Below are positions 1-9,905 of a stretch of 64,000 bases of DNA, one piece after another. A program made the position numbers and the translations under genes. Location of the stretch: NCBI RefSeq assembly GCF_024124545.1, contig NZ_JAMXSF010000003.1:186001-250000 (forward strand), given 5' to 3'. Below the pieces are notes generated by a model. It searched no databases. It saw only the letters and a program-made list of their open reading frames with translations, and had not been told where the DNA came from. Source of the DNA: Pseudoalteromonas sp. XMcav2-N. Its GTDB lineage: Bacteria; Pseudomonadota; Gammaproteobacteria; Enterobacterales; Alteromonadaceae. Each line of letters begins with the position of its first letter. Positions within the stretch are counted from its first letter, which is position 1.

Positions 1-485
1 AATACCTGCTCCAGCTCCTGATAGGTGCTACTATCGTAATCACCACTATTTTTTAGATCTAAAAATAAGGTTATGGGATAGTCAGGATTGTTATCATCAA
101 TCCAACGTTTGACATCACTCAGGCAATTCGCCAAAGGGCTCTTGTTGCCACTTGTTTCCTCACAAATTGTTCCGTTTTGCAGATCTCCCCATCCATGTCC
201 GACATTGAATTGAGTTACACCGTCAACTTTTTCGGCAATAAAATCAATTTCCAGTGATGCTATCTGTTGATCTAGAAACCCATAGAATCCATCGTTCTCA
301 CCTATGCCATAAACATCTTTTTTGTCATAGGTATTGTGCACACTAAATTGAATGGCTAAGTTGTAAGGAATATCACTAAACGTTTGCTCCTCTCCCCACC
401 AGTTTCCGGCATCTGCAGAATGGGCAGAAACAAAAAGCGCGCTAAATAAAGCTACGGCACAGGCTGATTTTTTATAGTTTTTCAT
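1..485 (-). CDS. Secreted Ca-dependent phosphoinositide phospholipase C-like protein (3' end off window)
   Basis: The first 161 residues are visible; the rest lies beyond the left edge. The ATG at 485 follows a GGAAGTTCA stretch and opens a signal peptide ending near AHSADA. The mature part has HNTYDKKDVYGIG, then LDQQIASLEIDF and later DYPITLFLDLK. This pattern (catalytic-type His followed by Asn, then an acidic residue at a strand end) is typical of bacterial Ca2+-dependent PI-PLC-like phosphodiesterases. The family cleaves phosphoinositides or related phosphodiesters, and the signal peptide places it in the periplasm or outside. The next gene on the same strand is a secreted metallophosphoesterase, so phosphate scavenging from phospholipid head groups is a plausible joint role (inference). 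The substrate cannot be judged without the C-terminal half. Confidence 0.72.
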   Translation of the reverse strand, partial: MKNYKKSACAVALFSALFVSAHSADAGNWWGEEQTFSDIPYNLAIQFSVHNTYDKKDVYGIGENDGFYGFLDQQIASLEIDFIAEKVDGVTQFNVGHGWGDLQNGTICEETSGNKSPLANCLSDVKRWIDDNNPDYPITLFLDLKNSGDYDSSTYQELEQV

Positions 486-921
486 TGAACTTCCTTAAGT
501 CTTTACACAGATTAAATACCACCACAGAAGCGAGTCCTTATTGACCTTTAAGTCGAATAAATAACACATGGCAGTCAACGCCCTAGTCTCGATTACGGTG
601 AATCAAATAGCGCGACTACACATCTGTTATCACTCTCTGCCGGGCTCATATTAGAGGGCTTAAGAACTAATAAAAACATAAGGTTGTAACCATGTCGTAT
701 TCACACCTAACTTCGTCGGTTCTGTGCTTACTTTGGTGGGTGAGTCACTGAATTTGGCTCTCATCCCTAGGTGAAATGAAATGTCTCTGATCTATCAGTC
801 AATACAGCGCTCGTTATATTCGAGCGAAGAGAATCGTCTGGAACGCTGCAAAAAACAATGAGGGTAAGTATCACGACTATACCCTCATTAGTGTATCTGC
901 TTTAGCGTTTGAATTGTTCTG
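486..921. other. Intergenic region with one terminator
   Basis: This 436-base gap separates two minus-strand genes. It holds the terminator of the metallophosphoesterase gene near its right end and should hold the promoter of the PI-PLC-like gene on its left. I see no convincing small gene or RNA here. Confidence 0.5.
857..889 (-). terminator. Rho-independent terminator of the metallophosphoesterase gene
   Basis: A perfect 10-bp inverted repeat (aatgagggta at 857-866, taccctcatt at 880-889) has a 13-base loop. Read on the minus strand it is followed by GTTTTTTG. It lies 33 bases past the stop codon of the minus-strand gene at 922. Confidence 0.85.
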
Positions 922-3585
922 CTATCTTGTTTTTTGCAGTACTTCTTGCTCATTGATGATAGTGAATTTATTACGGGTACCATAAATAACAGACACAGTG
1001 CCATCATTATTGTTATCTCCGGCGCTAACATCCTCTTTAGGCACGCCAATTATCACATCATCATACCCATCATTATTCAGGTCGCCGGTCGCAATGGCAT
1101 AGCCATAATGGTCATCGGTTTCTAAAGAGCCAGTGATTGTAGCTAAGCCCTGGTGAAAACTTTTTATATTTGAATAACTCAACCCAGATCGCGAGCCAAA
1201 AATGATGTCAACTTTGCCGGCATTATCTTTACCATTCAAGTCTTCTGTTGGCGACCCGACCGCCAGGTCATCGTACCCATCATTATTGAAGTCTCCATGT
1301 GCGACGCTGTAACCGAACTTGTCATCTTTTTCCGCACTACCTGGAACCCCGGACTTGTCCTGATGGAACTCCTGAACCGTGCTTTTTCTTAACTTACTGC
1401 TGCTACCATATATAACAAACACATTACCATCATTGTTGTTACCTCCTGAGCCAAGATCTTCATAGGGAACGCCAACAACAAGGTCACCATAATTATCGCC
1501 ATTAAAGTTACCTATTGTCAGTGACCAGCCAAGTCTGTCATTAGCTTCCGCCGATCCGGGGATCTCTGAATTATCACCATGAATAGTCTGATAGCCCGAG
1601 GTACTCAGGCCCGAGCTGCGGCCGTACATGATAGTGGCATGGCCAGTATCATCATCACCACCAATATCTTCATAAGGAGCACCAATAGCCAGTTCAGCAT
1701 AACCATCACCATTGATATCTCCAGCTGCAAGAGAAAACCCGAAGTGGTCGTCTTTTTCAACCTTCATACCACCAAATTTGCCTTGATGGAAAGACTGCTC
1801 TTCTACGCCAGAGCCGTTAAGGATCCCACTACTGCGACCATAGAGCACATGTATCATGCCGTCATTGTTATTATCACCATCGTTTACATCTTCTTTCGGT
1901 ACACCAATGGCCAGGTCATCATAGTTATCGCCATCAAAGTCCCCTGCGGCAAGTGCAAAGCCAAAATGGTCATCTTTTTCAGGAGACCCAGCAACTCCTC
2001 TGGTATCTTGATGAATAATCTCTTTGCTATCTGCCTTCAGCCCCGCAGTACTTCCGTATAGAACAACAACCATACCGTCATTGTTATTTCCACCAAAACT
2101 CAAATCCTCCTTTGGTACACCAATGGCCAGATCATCATAGCTATCGCCGTTGAAGTCACCAGAGGCAAGCGCAAAGCCAAAATGGTCATCCGCTTCAGGC
2201 GCGGCACCACTAATATCCTGTTGACTGAATGCCGTCGCGTACCCTCTTCTTTTAATCGAATTTGTACCTGCCGGGCTTCCGTAGATGATATTCACAGTAC
2301 CGCTGTCATCAGCTCCGCCAATATCTTCATTTGGCGCCGCGATGGCCATATCGGCGTAGCCATCACCATCAAAGTCCCCAGTTGCAATCACTTTACCAAA
2401 ATGATCGTCCTTCTCTGCAACCCCTTCGGCATAAGCGCCTCCGGCGTGCCACTTGTCATCTTTCTTGTTATGCTCTGTATATTGCGTCAGCGCCTGCGTA
2501 ACACAATCACCTTTACCTATTTCAAGCTTACATGTTAAAAAACCTTTCTGACGATAAGGTAAATTATGAGCACCTAAGGGAATATCATTCATCAGGTCAG
2601 AAAAAGATCCGGCGTAATTATAGGCGCTGCCCATAGCTCCACGATTAAAGCGTTTATAAGACAAGACATTGGTATCTGTATCTATACTAAAACCCCAGAA
2701 AATATTGTGAAATGCAGCACTGACATTAAAAAAGGGCACTGGTACACCCTTAACATTGTTACCCAATGAAAAGCGCTCAATAGTTTGCTGAGGTTCACTC
2801 TCCGTGGCATTACAGTGATTTCCTTTACCCGCCACCTGCTCACAATGATAGTGACCGTGGATAACAGCCACTACATTTAGGCCTTCAACCAATGTGCGCA
2901 TCTTTGCATTGTCACCTTTATTCTTGTCAATTTGATGGGAAATCAAGAAGATGGGCGACTCACCAATTTCCCTGCCTTTATCTTGTATCAGTTTTTCCAG
3001 ATAGGCAACTGCACTGTCCGAATTGATATTATTATGCAGCTGGACTAGGTAAGCAGAGCCGCTGCGATCGGTGGGGTTTTGAAGCTTAGCGGTATAGTAA
3101 TAAACTGATGCATTTTTACAATACGCACCAATATTACAGTCACCACCATCGGCTTTCATTTCGTTCGCTGAGTAGTGAAAGATCTTCCATCCTTTGTTGG
3201 TCAAATCCTGTCCCTTGAGAAGCTGAGTTTTGTCATCAAAACTAGTCTCGCCATAAGCGTAATCATGGGTATCATGGTTGCCTACACCATCCAACGGCTT
3301 CGCTCCCCGGCTAACCATATCCTTATAGGCATTGCCGTAAGTGGTTCTGCCATTGCCATCCATACTAAGATCGCCAGCTATCGGAACAACTTTAGCACAA
3401 TCAGCACAGTTGTCTGTTAATATCGCCACATCACGCATGGTTTGGCTTGCTCGCCCATCATTGCCATGACCAAATGCAAACTGTGGATCTGAGATAGCAA
3501 AAAAATTAATGTCAGCTGCATGCACAGCCTGCCCGGCTAACCCCCCAACCAGTAATGAGGGATAAAGTAATTTATGTAATTTCAT
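922..3585 (-). CDS. Secreted metallophosphoesterase with C-terminal FG-GAP beta-propeller
   Basis: The 887-residue product has a signal peptide (about 1-23, cut after AVHA). The N-terminal half carries the calcineurin-like phosphoesterase signature: ISDPQF (Asp33), AGD (71-72), GNHD (102-105), SHQ and a final HGHYH. These are the usual two-metal ligands. From about residue 390 to the end there are seven FG-GAP repeats of the type DDHFGxxxAxGDFxGDxYxDLAIGxPxED, each with a Ca-binding D-x-D/N-x-D loop, so they should close into an integrin-alpha-like seven-bladed propeller. The likely product is an exported phosphomonoesterase or phosphodiesterase whose propeller binds Ca2+ and perhaps a surface or polymer. 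It is followed by its own terminator. The exact substrate is unknown. Confidence 0.88.
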   Translation of the reverse strand: MKLHKLLYPSLLVGGLAGQAVHAADINFFAISDPQFAFGHGNDGRASQTMRDVAILTDNCADCAKVVPIAGDLSMDGNGRTTYGNAYKDMVSRGAKPLDGVGNHDTHDYAYGETSFDDKTQLLKGQDLTNKGWKIFHYSANEMKADGGDCNIGAYCKNASVYYYTAKLQNPTDRSGSAYLVQLHNNINSDSAVAYLEKLIQDKGREIGESPIFLISHQIDKNKGDNAKMRTLVEGLNVVAVIHGHYHCEQVAGKGNHCNATESEPQQTIERFSLGNNVKGVPVPFFNVSAAFHNIFWGFSIDTDTNVLSYKRFNRGAMGSAYNYAGSFSDLMNDIPLGAHNLPYRQKGFLTCKLEIGKGDCVTQALTQYTEHNKKDDKWHAGGAYAEGVAEKDDHFGKVIATGDFDGDGYADMAIAAPNEDIGGADDSGTVNIIYGSPAGTNSIKRRGYATAFSQQDISGAAPEADDHFGFALASGDFNGDSYDDLAIGVPKEDLSFGGNNNDGMVVVLYGSTAGLKADSKEIIHQDTRGVAGSPEKDDHFGFALAAGDFDGDNYDDLAIGVPKEDVNDGDNNNDGMIHVLYGRSSGILNGSGVEEQSFHQGKFGGMKVEKDDHFGFSLAAGDINGDGYAELAIGAPYEDIGGDDDTGHATIMYGRSSGLSTSGYQTIHGDNSEIPGSAEANDRLGWSLTIGNFNGDNYGDLVVGVPYEDLGSGGNNNDGNVFVIYGSSSKLRKSTVQEFHQDKSGVPGSAEKDDKFGYSVAHGDFNNDGYDDLAVGSPTEDLNGKDNAGKVDIIFGSRSGLSYSNIKSFHQGLATITGSLETDDHYGYAIATGDLNNDGYDDVIIGVPKEDVSAGDNNNDGTVSVIYGTRNKFTIINEQEVLQKTR

Positions 3586-3850
3586 AAAAGAACCTTGTTA
3601 TCTGTTAATATATATTGCGCCACAATCGCTGTCTTACAGCTTTGACGCGAGCTCAGATTACAAGATTAAAATTCAATTAAAACAAACACCTATTTAAATG
3701 TCGGATTGTATCTTAACTTTGTCGTTTTTGTACTCATGCTTTGAAAGAGACAACTTGAGTCGAGATTACTTTCGTTCACACCATTATGCATAACCACCTC
3801 ACATACAAGCTCAGATAATCATTCACAACCTTATCTCGCGCTATTAAAAC

Positions 3851-6800
3851 TTAAGCCGAACGCTTTGCTTCTTGAGAAGGTGGATAACCAAACTTGTCTC
3901 TGTACTGACGAGAAAAATGATTAGCACTGCTAAAGCCAACTCTGTGTGCAACATCGTTCACTTTAATGGCTTTACGAAGTAAAGGTTGCGCACAATTGAG
4001 CCTGTGCTCCTTAATAAACTCTCCGGGTGTCATCCCCAGTGTTTCCTGAAACTTTCTCTGCAACTGACGTTCACTTAAACAGGCGATATCGAGTAACGTT
4101 TTCACGGACAACGACGCCTCCTGATAGTGCTCGGTTATATAAGTGACGCATTTGTCAATAACTTCATTACTATATTCATCCAAACCAGCTTCACTTAACG
4201 GACGGTCATTGGCTAACAGACATCCAATATGTTCTCGTACTTTCTGACGATTAAAGTGCTGGGCTTCAATTATCGCCAGCAACTCATCCTGGCGGTAGGG
4301 TTTAGCCACATAGGCATCGGCTTTATATTTAAACCCGGTAAGCCGTGACTCTGCATCACATTGGGCCGTCAATAAGAGCACGGGAATATGGCTGGTTGCT
4401 GGATTGTTTTTCACCTTATCAAGTAACTGATAGCCATCCATTTTCGGCATATTAATATCGCTAATTATGAAGTCCGGTACTTGATTTATTGCCATAGATA
4501 ATCCATCAACTCCGTTAAATGCACAAAGCACTTGATAACGGCCCTCCAATTGCTCTCGCAACAGCGCATTCAATTGGAGGTTGTCCTCAACTACTAATAA
4601 ACTCGGCAATAACGCACTATCCGACCAGGTGTCTGTGTGTTGCTCGTTGATTTGCTGCTCTAACATCATCAGTTCTATACTTTTGGGGTCAATTACGTAA
4701 TCGTGCTCTTCGGCCCTTTGCGGCGCAGAACAAAAGGTCACAGTAAATTGACTGCCTTTACCTGACTCGCTGTGCAGCTCTATCTCACCATCATGAAGAT
4801 TTACGACATCGCTGACCAGCGATAAACCGATCCCGGAACCCTGGGCAATCAAAGAGCTGTCATCGCATCGATAAAAACGTTTAAAAATCATTTCCTGCTG
4901 CGCTTTGGCAATGCCGACACCATTGTCCGAGACTGTGAGCTGATACTTTTCACCTAGCTGCCGAAGTACTACAGTAACTCGCCCGTATTCTGGTGTGTAC
5001 TTGATAGCATTGGAGAGCAGGTTATTGACCAGTTTTTCTATGGCATAGGGCTGGCAATAGTGAAAGATATCCGAGTCAATAAAAGTTGAAAATTGCTGCT
5101 GTTTAAGCATGGCATAACATGACATCCGCTCACAGATGTCTCTTATCAGTGTGGACACAGACACCAACCGAAAACAATGTTGCGGCTCTTGCTGCTGAAA
5201 CTTCGCTAACGCAATTACATCATCTACGGTCTGCGCTAAGCGTTGGCCGGTAACGGCAATAACGTCAAAAGCCGCCCTTTGCTCCGGCGATATCGTTTGC
5301 TGTAATTGCTGTTGGGCACGGCCAATAATAATCGCCAAAGGCGTTCTGAATTCATGGGAAATATTTTCAAACTCTTTTGACTTGTGTTGCAACAGAGCTT
5401 CTACCCGCTGCTTTTCCTGCTTTAGTTCATGAGTGCGAGATGCTACGCGAAGCTCAAGTTCCCGGTTTTGCGCACGCATACTTCGTGTCCTAAAGCGATA
5501 TGCAGCGACCGCGACGACGACGGCTACAATCAGATAGCTAAGTTTAGCCCACCAGGTTAACCACATAGGTGGAAAAATTGTTACTCTAACCTGAGTTTCG
5601 TCTCCCCAAACACCATGGTGATTACTAGACTTTACCCGAAACAAGTATTCTCCTGGGTCGAGGTTAGTATAAGTCGCTGTACGCAGCTTATAATCGGTTG
5701 TGCGCCAATGAAGATCGAATCCCTCAAGCTTATATTGATAATGCTGCCTCTGAGGATCAGCATAATGCAATCCGGAAAAAGCAAAACTAAATAAGTTTTG
5801 ATGATACTCTAAATTTAGATAGGTCTGATATTCATCGTCAGTTTTTAGCAATGCATTTTGAGGCCGATTGAACAGCAATAATTGTGTGATCACTGTGCGG
5901 GCTTTGCTCTGGTCAAGCTTTATATTGGGCGGAGAGAATATATTTACTCCCTGAGAGCCAACGAGAAGTACTTCACCACTGAGCAAATCGAAAAAACCGC
6001 CGGTATTAAATTCATTTCCCTGCAGCCCATCACTGGCGTAATAGTTGTGTACTACGTGTGTTTCAGGATCAAACCTCGCCAAGCCCTTATTTGTTGCAAG
6101 CCATAGTATTCCCTGATTATCCTTCAGGACTTTATAAATTGTATCATTCGGTAGCCCATTGTCCGTGGTGAAATAGCGTACTTCACTACTTTTTTCACTA
6201 ATACGCGCCAAACCACTACCCATAGTGCCGGCCCAAACATCTCCCCGCTCATCATAAATTAATGAATAGACGCCACTTTTAAAGCCATCAACGCGCTTTT
6301 CACTATGCCAGTAACGAATAAAACGTTGAGTATCCAGTTCATACTTATCAACGCCACCGGTCTCCGAGCCAATCCATAGTGCTTTACGCTTTTCGTCCAA
6401 TGCAAGCGCAAAGATAAAATTACTGCTCAGTGTGTTTTGATCATTTTCATCATAATAAAATGCCTGATAGTGCTCGGTTTCATAATCGAGATAACGCAGG
6501 CCACCATAATCAAAAGCCATCCATAGGTTTCCTTTGTAGTCTTCAACAACCGCACGCAGCGCACCGGGTCTAAGTTGCGCTTCATTTTTACCGACAAATC
6601 GTTCAAAGGTATGCTGTCCTTTCTTTAACCGATAAATAGCCCCCTTCAAAGTACCAAACCAGATATCACCTTGGCTGTGCTCAAACAGTGAACCTGCATT
6701 GATCACGTCATTCTTCAGGTATAGTTCTTGCGCGATACCTTCATATTGAAAGCATGCTCCTGAGGTCAGATTAAGTCTATATAGTCCCTGCTGATAGGCA

Positions 6801-7933
6801 TCGAGCCATATGTCTGTTTCGGAAGACTTAATAATATTGAAGTGAACGTTACTTGCCACACATCCATGACTGTCATTTGCAAATTTACGCAAACCAAATG
6901 CCTGAACATTTGGGTTATAAAGATTGATACCACTATTCTTTGTGCCTATCCAGACAAGCCCTGTATCATCTTTAAAAACACTGGTCACAGAGTTCGCATT
7001 TAAAGACCGAGGATCTTCTTGGTTACTTCTTACACTAGACGATTGTGTTATTTCACGGTCTGTCACCCTTATTCCGTCGTCTGTCCCTAGCCATAATATC
7101 CCCTTTCCCATATCAGCAATAGTCCTGATCACTTTATGACTTGTCTGAGACCCATCCAGCATGACCTTACTCACAGTATAATATTGCTGGGTTTGCAGGT
7201 TTAAAACATGTAAACCATCTCCACTGCCAATTAGCAGCTCATACGGACCTTTTTTATGGATCGCATAAATATCATTTGAAAACAGATCATCACCACCTGA
7301 ATAACTGAAGTGATAATCTTTGAGTACTTTTTGATCCGGTTCAATGACAAATAATCCATCATCTGTTCCCACTACATAAGTACGTTCAAACTCAGACAGT
7401 ACTTTGATTTTGCGACTTTTTATTTGCATAAAATCTAGTTCACGTGGCGACTCCAACGATAAGGTGTCATCAACAGCCCGCATGATTCCATCACCGTTTG
7501 TCCCTACAAGCACCTCTTTCTGAGTGTTTTCATATAGAGAAAATACTCGGGCTGCCGTGTTATATATCGATGGATATCGGATAAAATTATCCTGACCGGG
7601 AATATAACGGCTGACGCCACGCAAAGTACCAACCCACAAGCGTCCACGACTATCAAGCAATAAAGTGGTGATATGATTATCATTCACTGAGTTAGGGTCA
7701 CCTGCCTTGTAACGATACACTTTGATTTCATAACCATCATAGCGGTTGAGTCCATCTTCTGTCGCAAACCACATAAACCCCTGAGCATCTTTTACAATGG
7801 CGTTGATGTGAGGGTGTGACAGGCCCTGTTTTCGATCTATATGACTAAACACAGGATATATCGCATAAGCCTGACAAAAGTGAATACCCGCAAGCCAATA
7901 CAGCAGTATGGCTTTAGTGATCCGGCTAAACAT
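3851..7933 (-). CDS. Hybrid two-component system protein: propeller sensor, histidine kinase, receiver and AraC output
   Basis: This 1360-residue protein joins a whole signalling chain. A signal sequence (1-25) precedes two-component-regulator propeller repeats (D-x-x-G-x-x-W-x-G/A-T) to about 690, a Y_Y_Y domain (about 715-785) and one membrane helix (about 790-812). The cytoplasmic part has HisKA with the phospho-acceptor at His860 (SHEFRTPL), an HATPase with N box (NLLSNAIKY, near 970), DNGVGIA and GSGIGLSL, a receiver with Asp1159 (ISDINMPKMDG) and an AraC-type HTH (about 1255-1355). This is the HTCS layout known from Bacteroidetes polysaccharide utilisation loci, where the propeller senses an oligosaccharide. 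Only 10 bases separate it from the secreted Cys-rich gene upstream, so the two are probably co-transcribed. The ligand and target genes are not visible; no glycan-utilisation operon flanks it. Confidence 0.93.
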   Translation of the reverse strand: MFSRITKAILLYWLAGIHFCQAYAIYPVFSHIDRKQGLSHPHINAIVKDAQGFMWFATEDGLNRYDGYEIKVYRYKAGDPNSVNDNHITTLLLDSRGRLWVGTLRGVSRYIPGQDNFIRYPSIYNTAARVFSLYENTQKEVLVGTNGDGIMRAVDDTLSLESPRELDFMQIKSRKIKVLSEFERTYVVGTDDGLFVIEPDQKVLKDYHFSYSGGDDLFSNDIYAIHKKGPYELLIGSGDGLHVLNLQTQQYYTVSKVMLDGSQTSHKVIRTIADMGKGILWLGTDDGIRVTDREITQSSSVRSNQEDPRSLNANSVTSVFKDDTGLVWIGTKNSGINLYNPNVQAFGLRKFANDSHGCVASNVHFNIIKSSETDIWLDAYQQGLYRLNLTSGACFQYEGIAQELYLKNDVINAGSLFEHSQGDIWFGTLKGAIYRLKKGQHTFERFVGKNEAQLRPGALRAVVEDYKGNLWMAFDYGGLRYLDYETEHYQAFYYDENDQNTLSSNFIFALALDEKRKALWIGSETGGVDKYELDTQRFIRYWHSEKRVDGFKSGVYSLIYDERGDVWAGTMGSGLARISEKSSEVRYFTTDNGLPNDTIYKVLKDNQGILWLATNKGLARFDPETHVVHNYYASDGLQGNEFNTGGFFDLLSGEVLLVGSQGVNIFSPPNIKLDQSKARTVITQLLLFNRPQNALLKTDDEYQTYLNLEYHQNLFSFAFSGLHYADPQRQHYQYKLEGFDLHWRTTDYKLRTATYTNLDPGEYLFRVKSSNHHGVWGDETQVRVTIFPPMWLTWWAKLSYLIVAVVVAVAAYRFRTRSMRAQNRELELRVASRTHELKQEKQRVEALLQHKSKEFENISHEFRTPLAIIIGRAQQQLQQTISPEQRAAFDVIAVTGQRLAQTVDDVIALAKFQQQEPQHCFRLVSVSTLIRDICERMSCYAMLKQQQFSTFIDSDIFHYCQPYAIEKLVNNLLSNAIKYTPEYGRVTVVLRQLGEKYQLTVSDNGVGIAKAQQEMIFKRFYRCDDSSLIAQGSGIGLSLVSDVVNLHDGEIELHSESGKGSQFTVTFCSAPQRAEEHDYVIDPKSIELMMLEQQINEQHTDTWSDSALLPSLLVVEDNLQLNALLREQLEGRYQVLCAFNGVDGLSMAINQVPDFIISDINMPKMDGYQLLDKVKNNPATSHIPVLLLTAQCDAESRLTGFKYKADAYVAKPYRQDELLAIIEAQHFNRQKVREHIGCLLANDRPLSEAGLDEYSNEVIDKCVTYITEHYQEASLSVKTLLDIACLSERQLQRKFQETLGMTPGEFIKEHRLNCAQPLLRKAIKVNDVAHRVGFSSANHFSRQYRDKFGYPPSQEAKRSA

Positions 7934-7943
7934 TATTCAACCC

Positions 7944-9425
7944 TCAATTGGGACCTTTGAACCGTCCCGAATCTTGGCTGCTTGGGCAGCCTCGACCCTC
8001 ACATTGACAATCGGGGGTTTTGACTCCTCCAGGGTAGATGTAGCCTGCAAACTTAAAAGCGCTATATGGCTGAGAATGTTCGCCACAAACATCTACCCCG
8101 TTAATATCCAGGCCTTCTGCAATAAACTGCTCCGCATCTGGTAACCAAGCGCAATGACTGCGAAATACCAGTCCTAAATATTGTCTATTTGCAGAAATGT
8201 ACTCTTGTGTGTTGTTGTCACAGCTTAAACCACTTGGATCATTCGCTATTTCTATCTCCGTAGCCACTGGATGCGCAAAGTCCTCTTTGCTACAAAGCAA
8301 AGTCATTGAACCGTCGCGATTTTTCACCCTCTTGACTGCGCTACCACGTCTGGCGACAGTAAAACAAATGTCCTCTTCTACTAACTGGTCATTTTGATCT
8401 AATTCAGGGCTTAGACCATACCAAAAATGTCCCTCTAAAAATGCGCAGTGATCCACAACGCCGGGGCTGTGACCATTCACCCTTACGGTATAGGAAGGAC
8501 AGCTCAACAAATCTCCCGACTCGTTATACTGTGGGAGTTGCTCATCTTGACAGATCACAGTTTTGCTTGCTTCCGATACAAAGACTGTATTACCATCTGG
8601 GTTGCAAACTGGCCTGTACTCTGGGAGTCTTGGAGCGTAATCGTCTTTTAACAGCCGGTACTGATACTCTTTAAACCCACCATAGCTCTGGCAGACTTGA
8701 GCTCCATTGGTATCCAAGCCAGAATCTTCCCAATAGAAAGCACAATGATCTTCTGCTGTTTGACCTCTAACGAGTTCAGAACCATAGGGACACGCAATAA
8801 TATTTCCGTCCTCGTTGTATACTGGTTGTACTTTATCTTCACAAAACGCGGTTTTACTGCCCGTTACAAATTTAAAGTCAACAGTACGTCCAAAGATATT
8901 TTTTTCTTCTAATAACACTTGTTCGGGGCAATCACTGCCAGGCGGAAGGTGCAAATATTGAAAATGTGAAAACCCACTCAGCCCTTTTTCGTGACATTTC
9001 AGACTGGCTGTTAAACTCCATGCAGATAAATCTTCGGGTAGAGTTACGCTAGCACAATAGTCTTTAATCTTTTGTCCTCGGATAACTTGCTCACCTTCAC
9101 CACATTGAATTTCGTCACTTTTACATAAAGAGCTATTCAATTGTCTAGGATCATAGTCTGTAATATTGCAATTAGCTCCCGCTCCTGAAATAGAAGCCAA
9201 ATCATCCAGACGAAGTACTTCATCTTCGGCAAGCATGTTACAAACTTCGCTATGATTAAGACTGGCCTCGGCACGGGTGGCCAAATGAAAATTAGATGGG
9301 CAACTATTACCATCGATCGATATGAATTCAGCATTTGCACTAAATGCACAGAAAAATATGCTTATGAATTTAGCTTTAGTTGCAAGGCACAATCTTGGCT
9401 TGCGCTCGTCAATACTTTTATACAT
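7944..9425 (-). CDS. Secreted cysteine-rich repeat protein of unknown function
   Basis: I do not recognise the family. The 493-residue product starts at an ATG with a strong GAAGGAG site five bases upstream and has an N-terminal hydrophobic stretch (about 18-33) suggesting export. The rest is rich in cysteine, spaced as repeats of about 90-110 residues: each has a C-P or C-x-x-G entry, V-R-G or V-N-G, then D-H-C-A-F or a variant (DYCAS, DHCAF twice, SHCAW), followed by an acidic D-x-N-G/D-Q stretch. The even number and spacing of Cys suggest disulfide-bonded modules. The gene lies 10 bases upstream of the hybrid sensor regulator, so it may provide or capture the signal read by that sensor's propeller (inference). 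Confidence 0.75.
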   Translation of the reverse strand: MYKSIDERKPRLCLATKAKFISIFFCAFSANAEFISIDGNSCPSNFHLATRAEASLNHSEVCNMLAEDEVLRLDDLASISGAGANCNITDYDPRQLNSSLCKSDEIQCGEGEQVIRGQKIKDYCASVTLPEDLSAWSLTASLKCHEKGLSGFSHFQYLHLPPGSDCPEQVLLEEKNIFGRTVDFKFVTGSKTAFCEDKVQPVYNEDGNIIACPYGSELVRGQTAEDHCAFYWEDSGLDTNGAQVCQSYGGFKEYQYRLLKDDYAPRLPEYRPVCNPDGNTVFVSEASKTVICQDEQLPQYNESGDLLSCPSYTVRVNGHSPGVVDHCAFLEGHFWYGLSPELDQNDQLVEEDICFTVARRGSAVKRVKNRDGSMTLLCSKEDFAHPVATEIEIANDPSGLSCDNNTQEYISANRQYLGLVFRSHCAWLPDAEQFIAEGLDINGVDVCGEHSQPYSAFKFAGYIYPGGVKTPDCQCEGRGCPSSQDSGRFKGPN

Positions 9426-9905
9426 TTCTACTCCTTCAGCCCTAAACTGCGCTCAGTTCAAATTAATGCTCTTCCTTTATCAATCGACAAGGAAAGGTTG
9501 AGCGAAATATTTAGGAATTCTAATGCGTTATACCCGCTTCACTGATTAATAGAGCCCTTCCTGCTCTAAGTATTAGCACTAAAATGTTACATTTGTTAAC
9601 ATAAATAACATTTAAAATGCCTTTTCTCAAGTAAATCAAACGTAAAAAATGCGAATAAATGATAGGTAAACTATTACATGAACTATGAAAGGTTAGTTTA
9701 GATTGAAGCAATTATGTAACATTGCTTCATGTGTAAAAACTGAAATCATTTTGGATATAGCAATGTTCAATGAAGTTTGCCGTGCAATGATATTGCAGCA
9801 GACTCTGCAACTACCAAGTTTATTGAAGTAATCTCTACTCGTCATTGAGGAAGGACATAAAAATCTTGCATTACTGACAAGCACTCTATCAGTAATGCCT
9901 GACAA
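9426..9905. other. AT-rich intergenic region, no gene seen
   Basis: This 480-base gap lies upstream of the Cys-rich secreted gene and downstream of the small membrane protein gene, both on the minus strand. It is clearly AT-rich with only short, low-complexity open frames. It should contain the promoter of the gene at 7944-9425. I see no RNA gene or clear repeat. Confidence 0.45.

Noticed and set aside
1050..2420. Regularly spaced similar DNA segments resembling a repeat array
   Set aside because: The spacing is that of seven protein repeats of about 60-65 residues; copies are diverged and in frame, so this is not a CRISPR or satellite array.
934..2538. Plus-strand open frames rich in Ile/Thr opposite the propeller gene
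   Set aside because: They are the antisense of the repeated FG-GAP coding sequence; composition is biased and no binding sites precede them.
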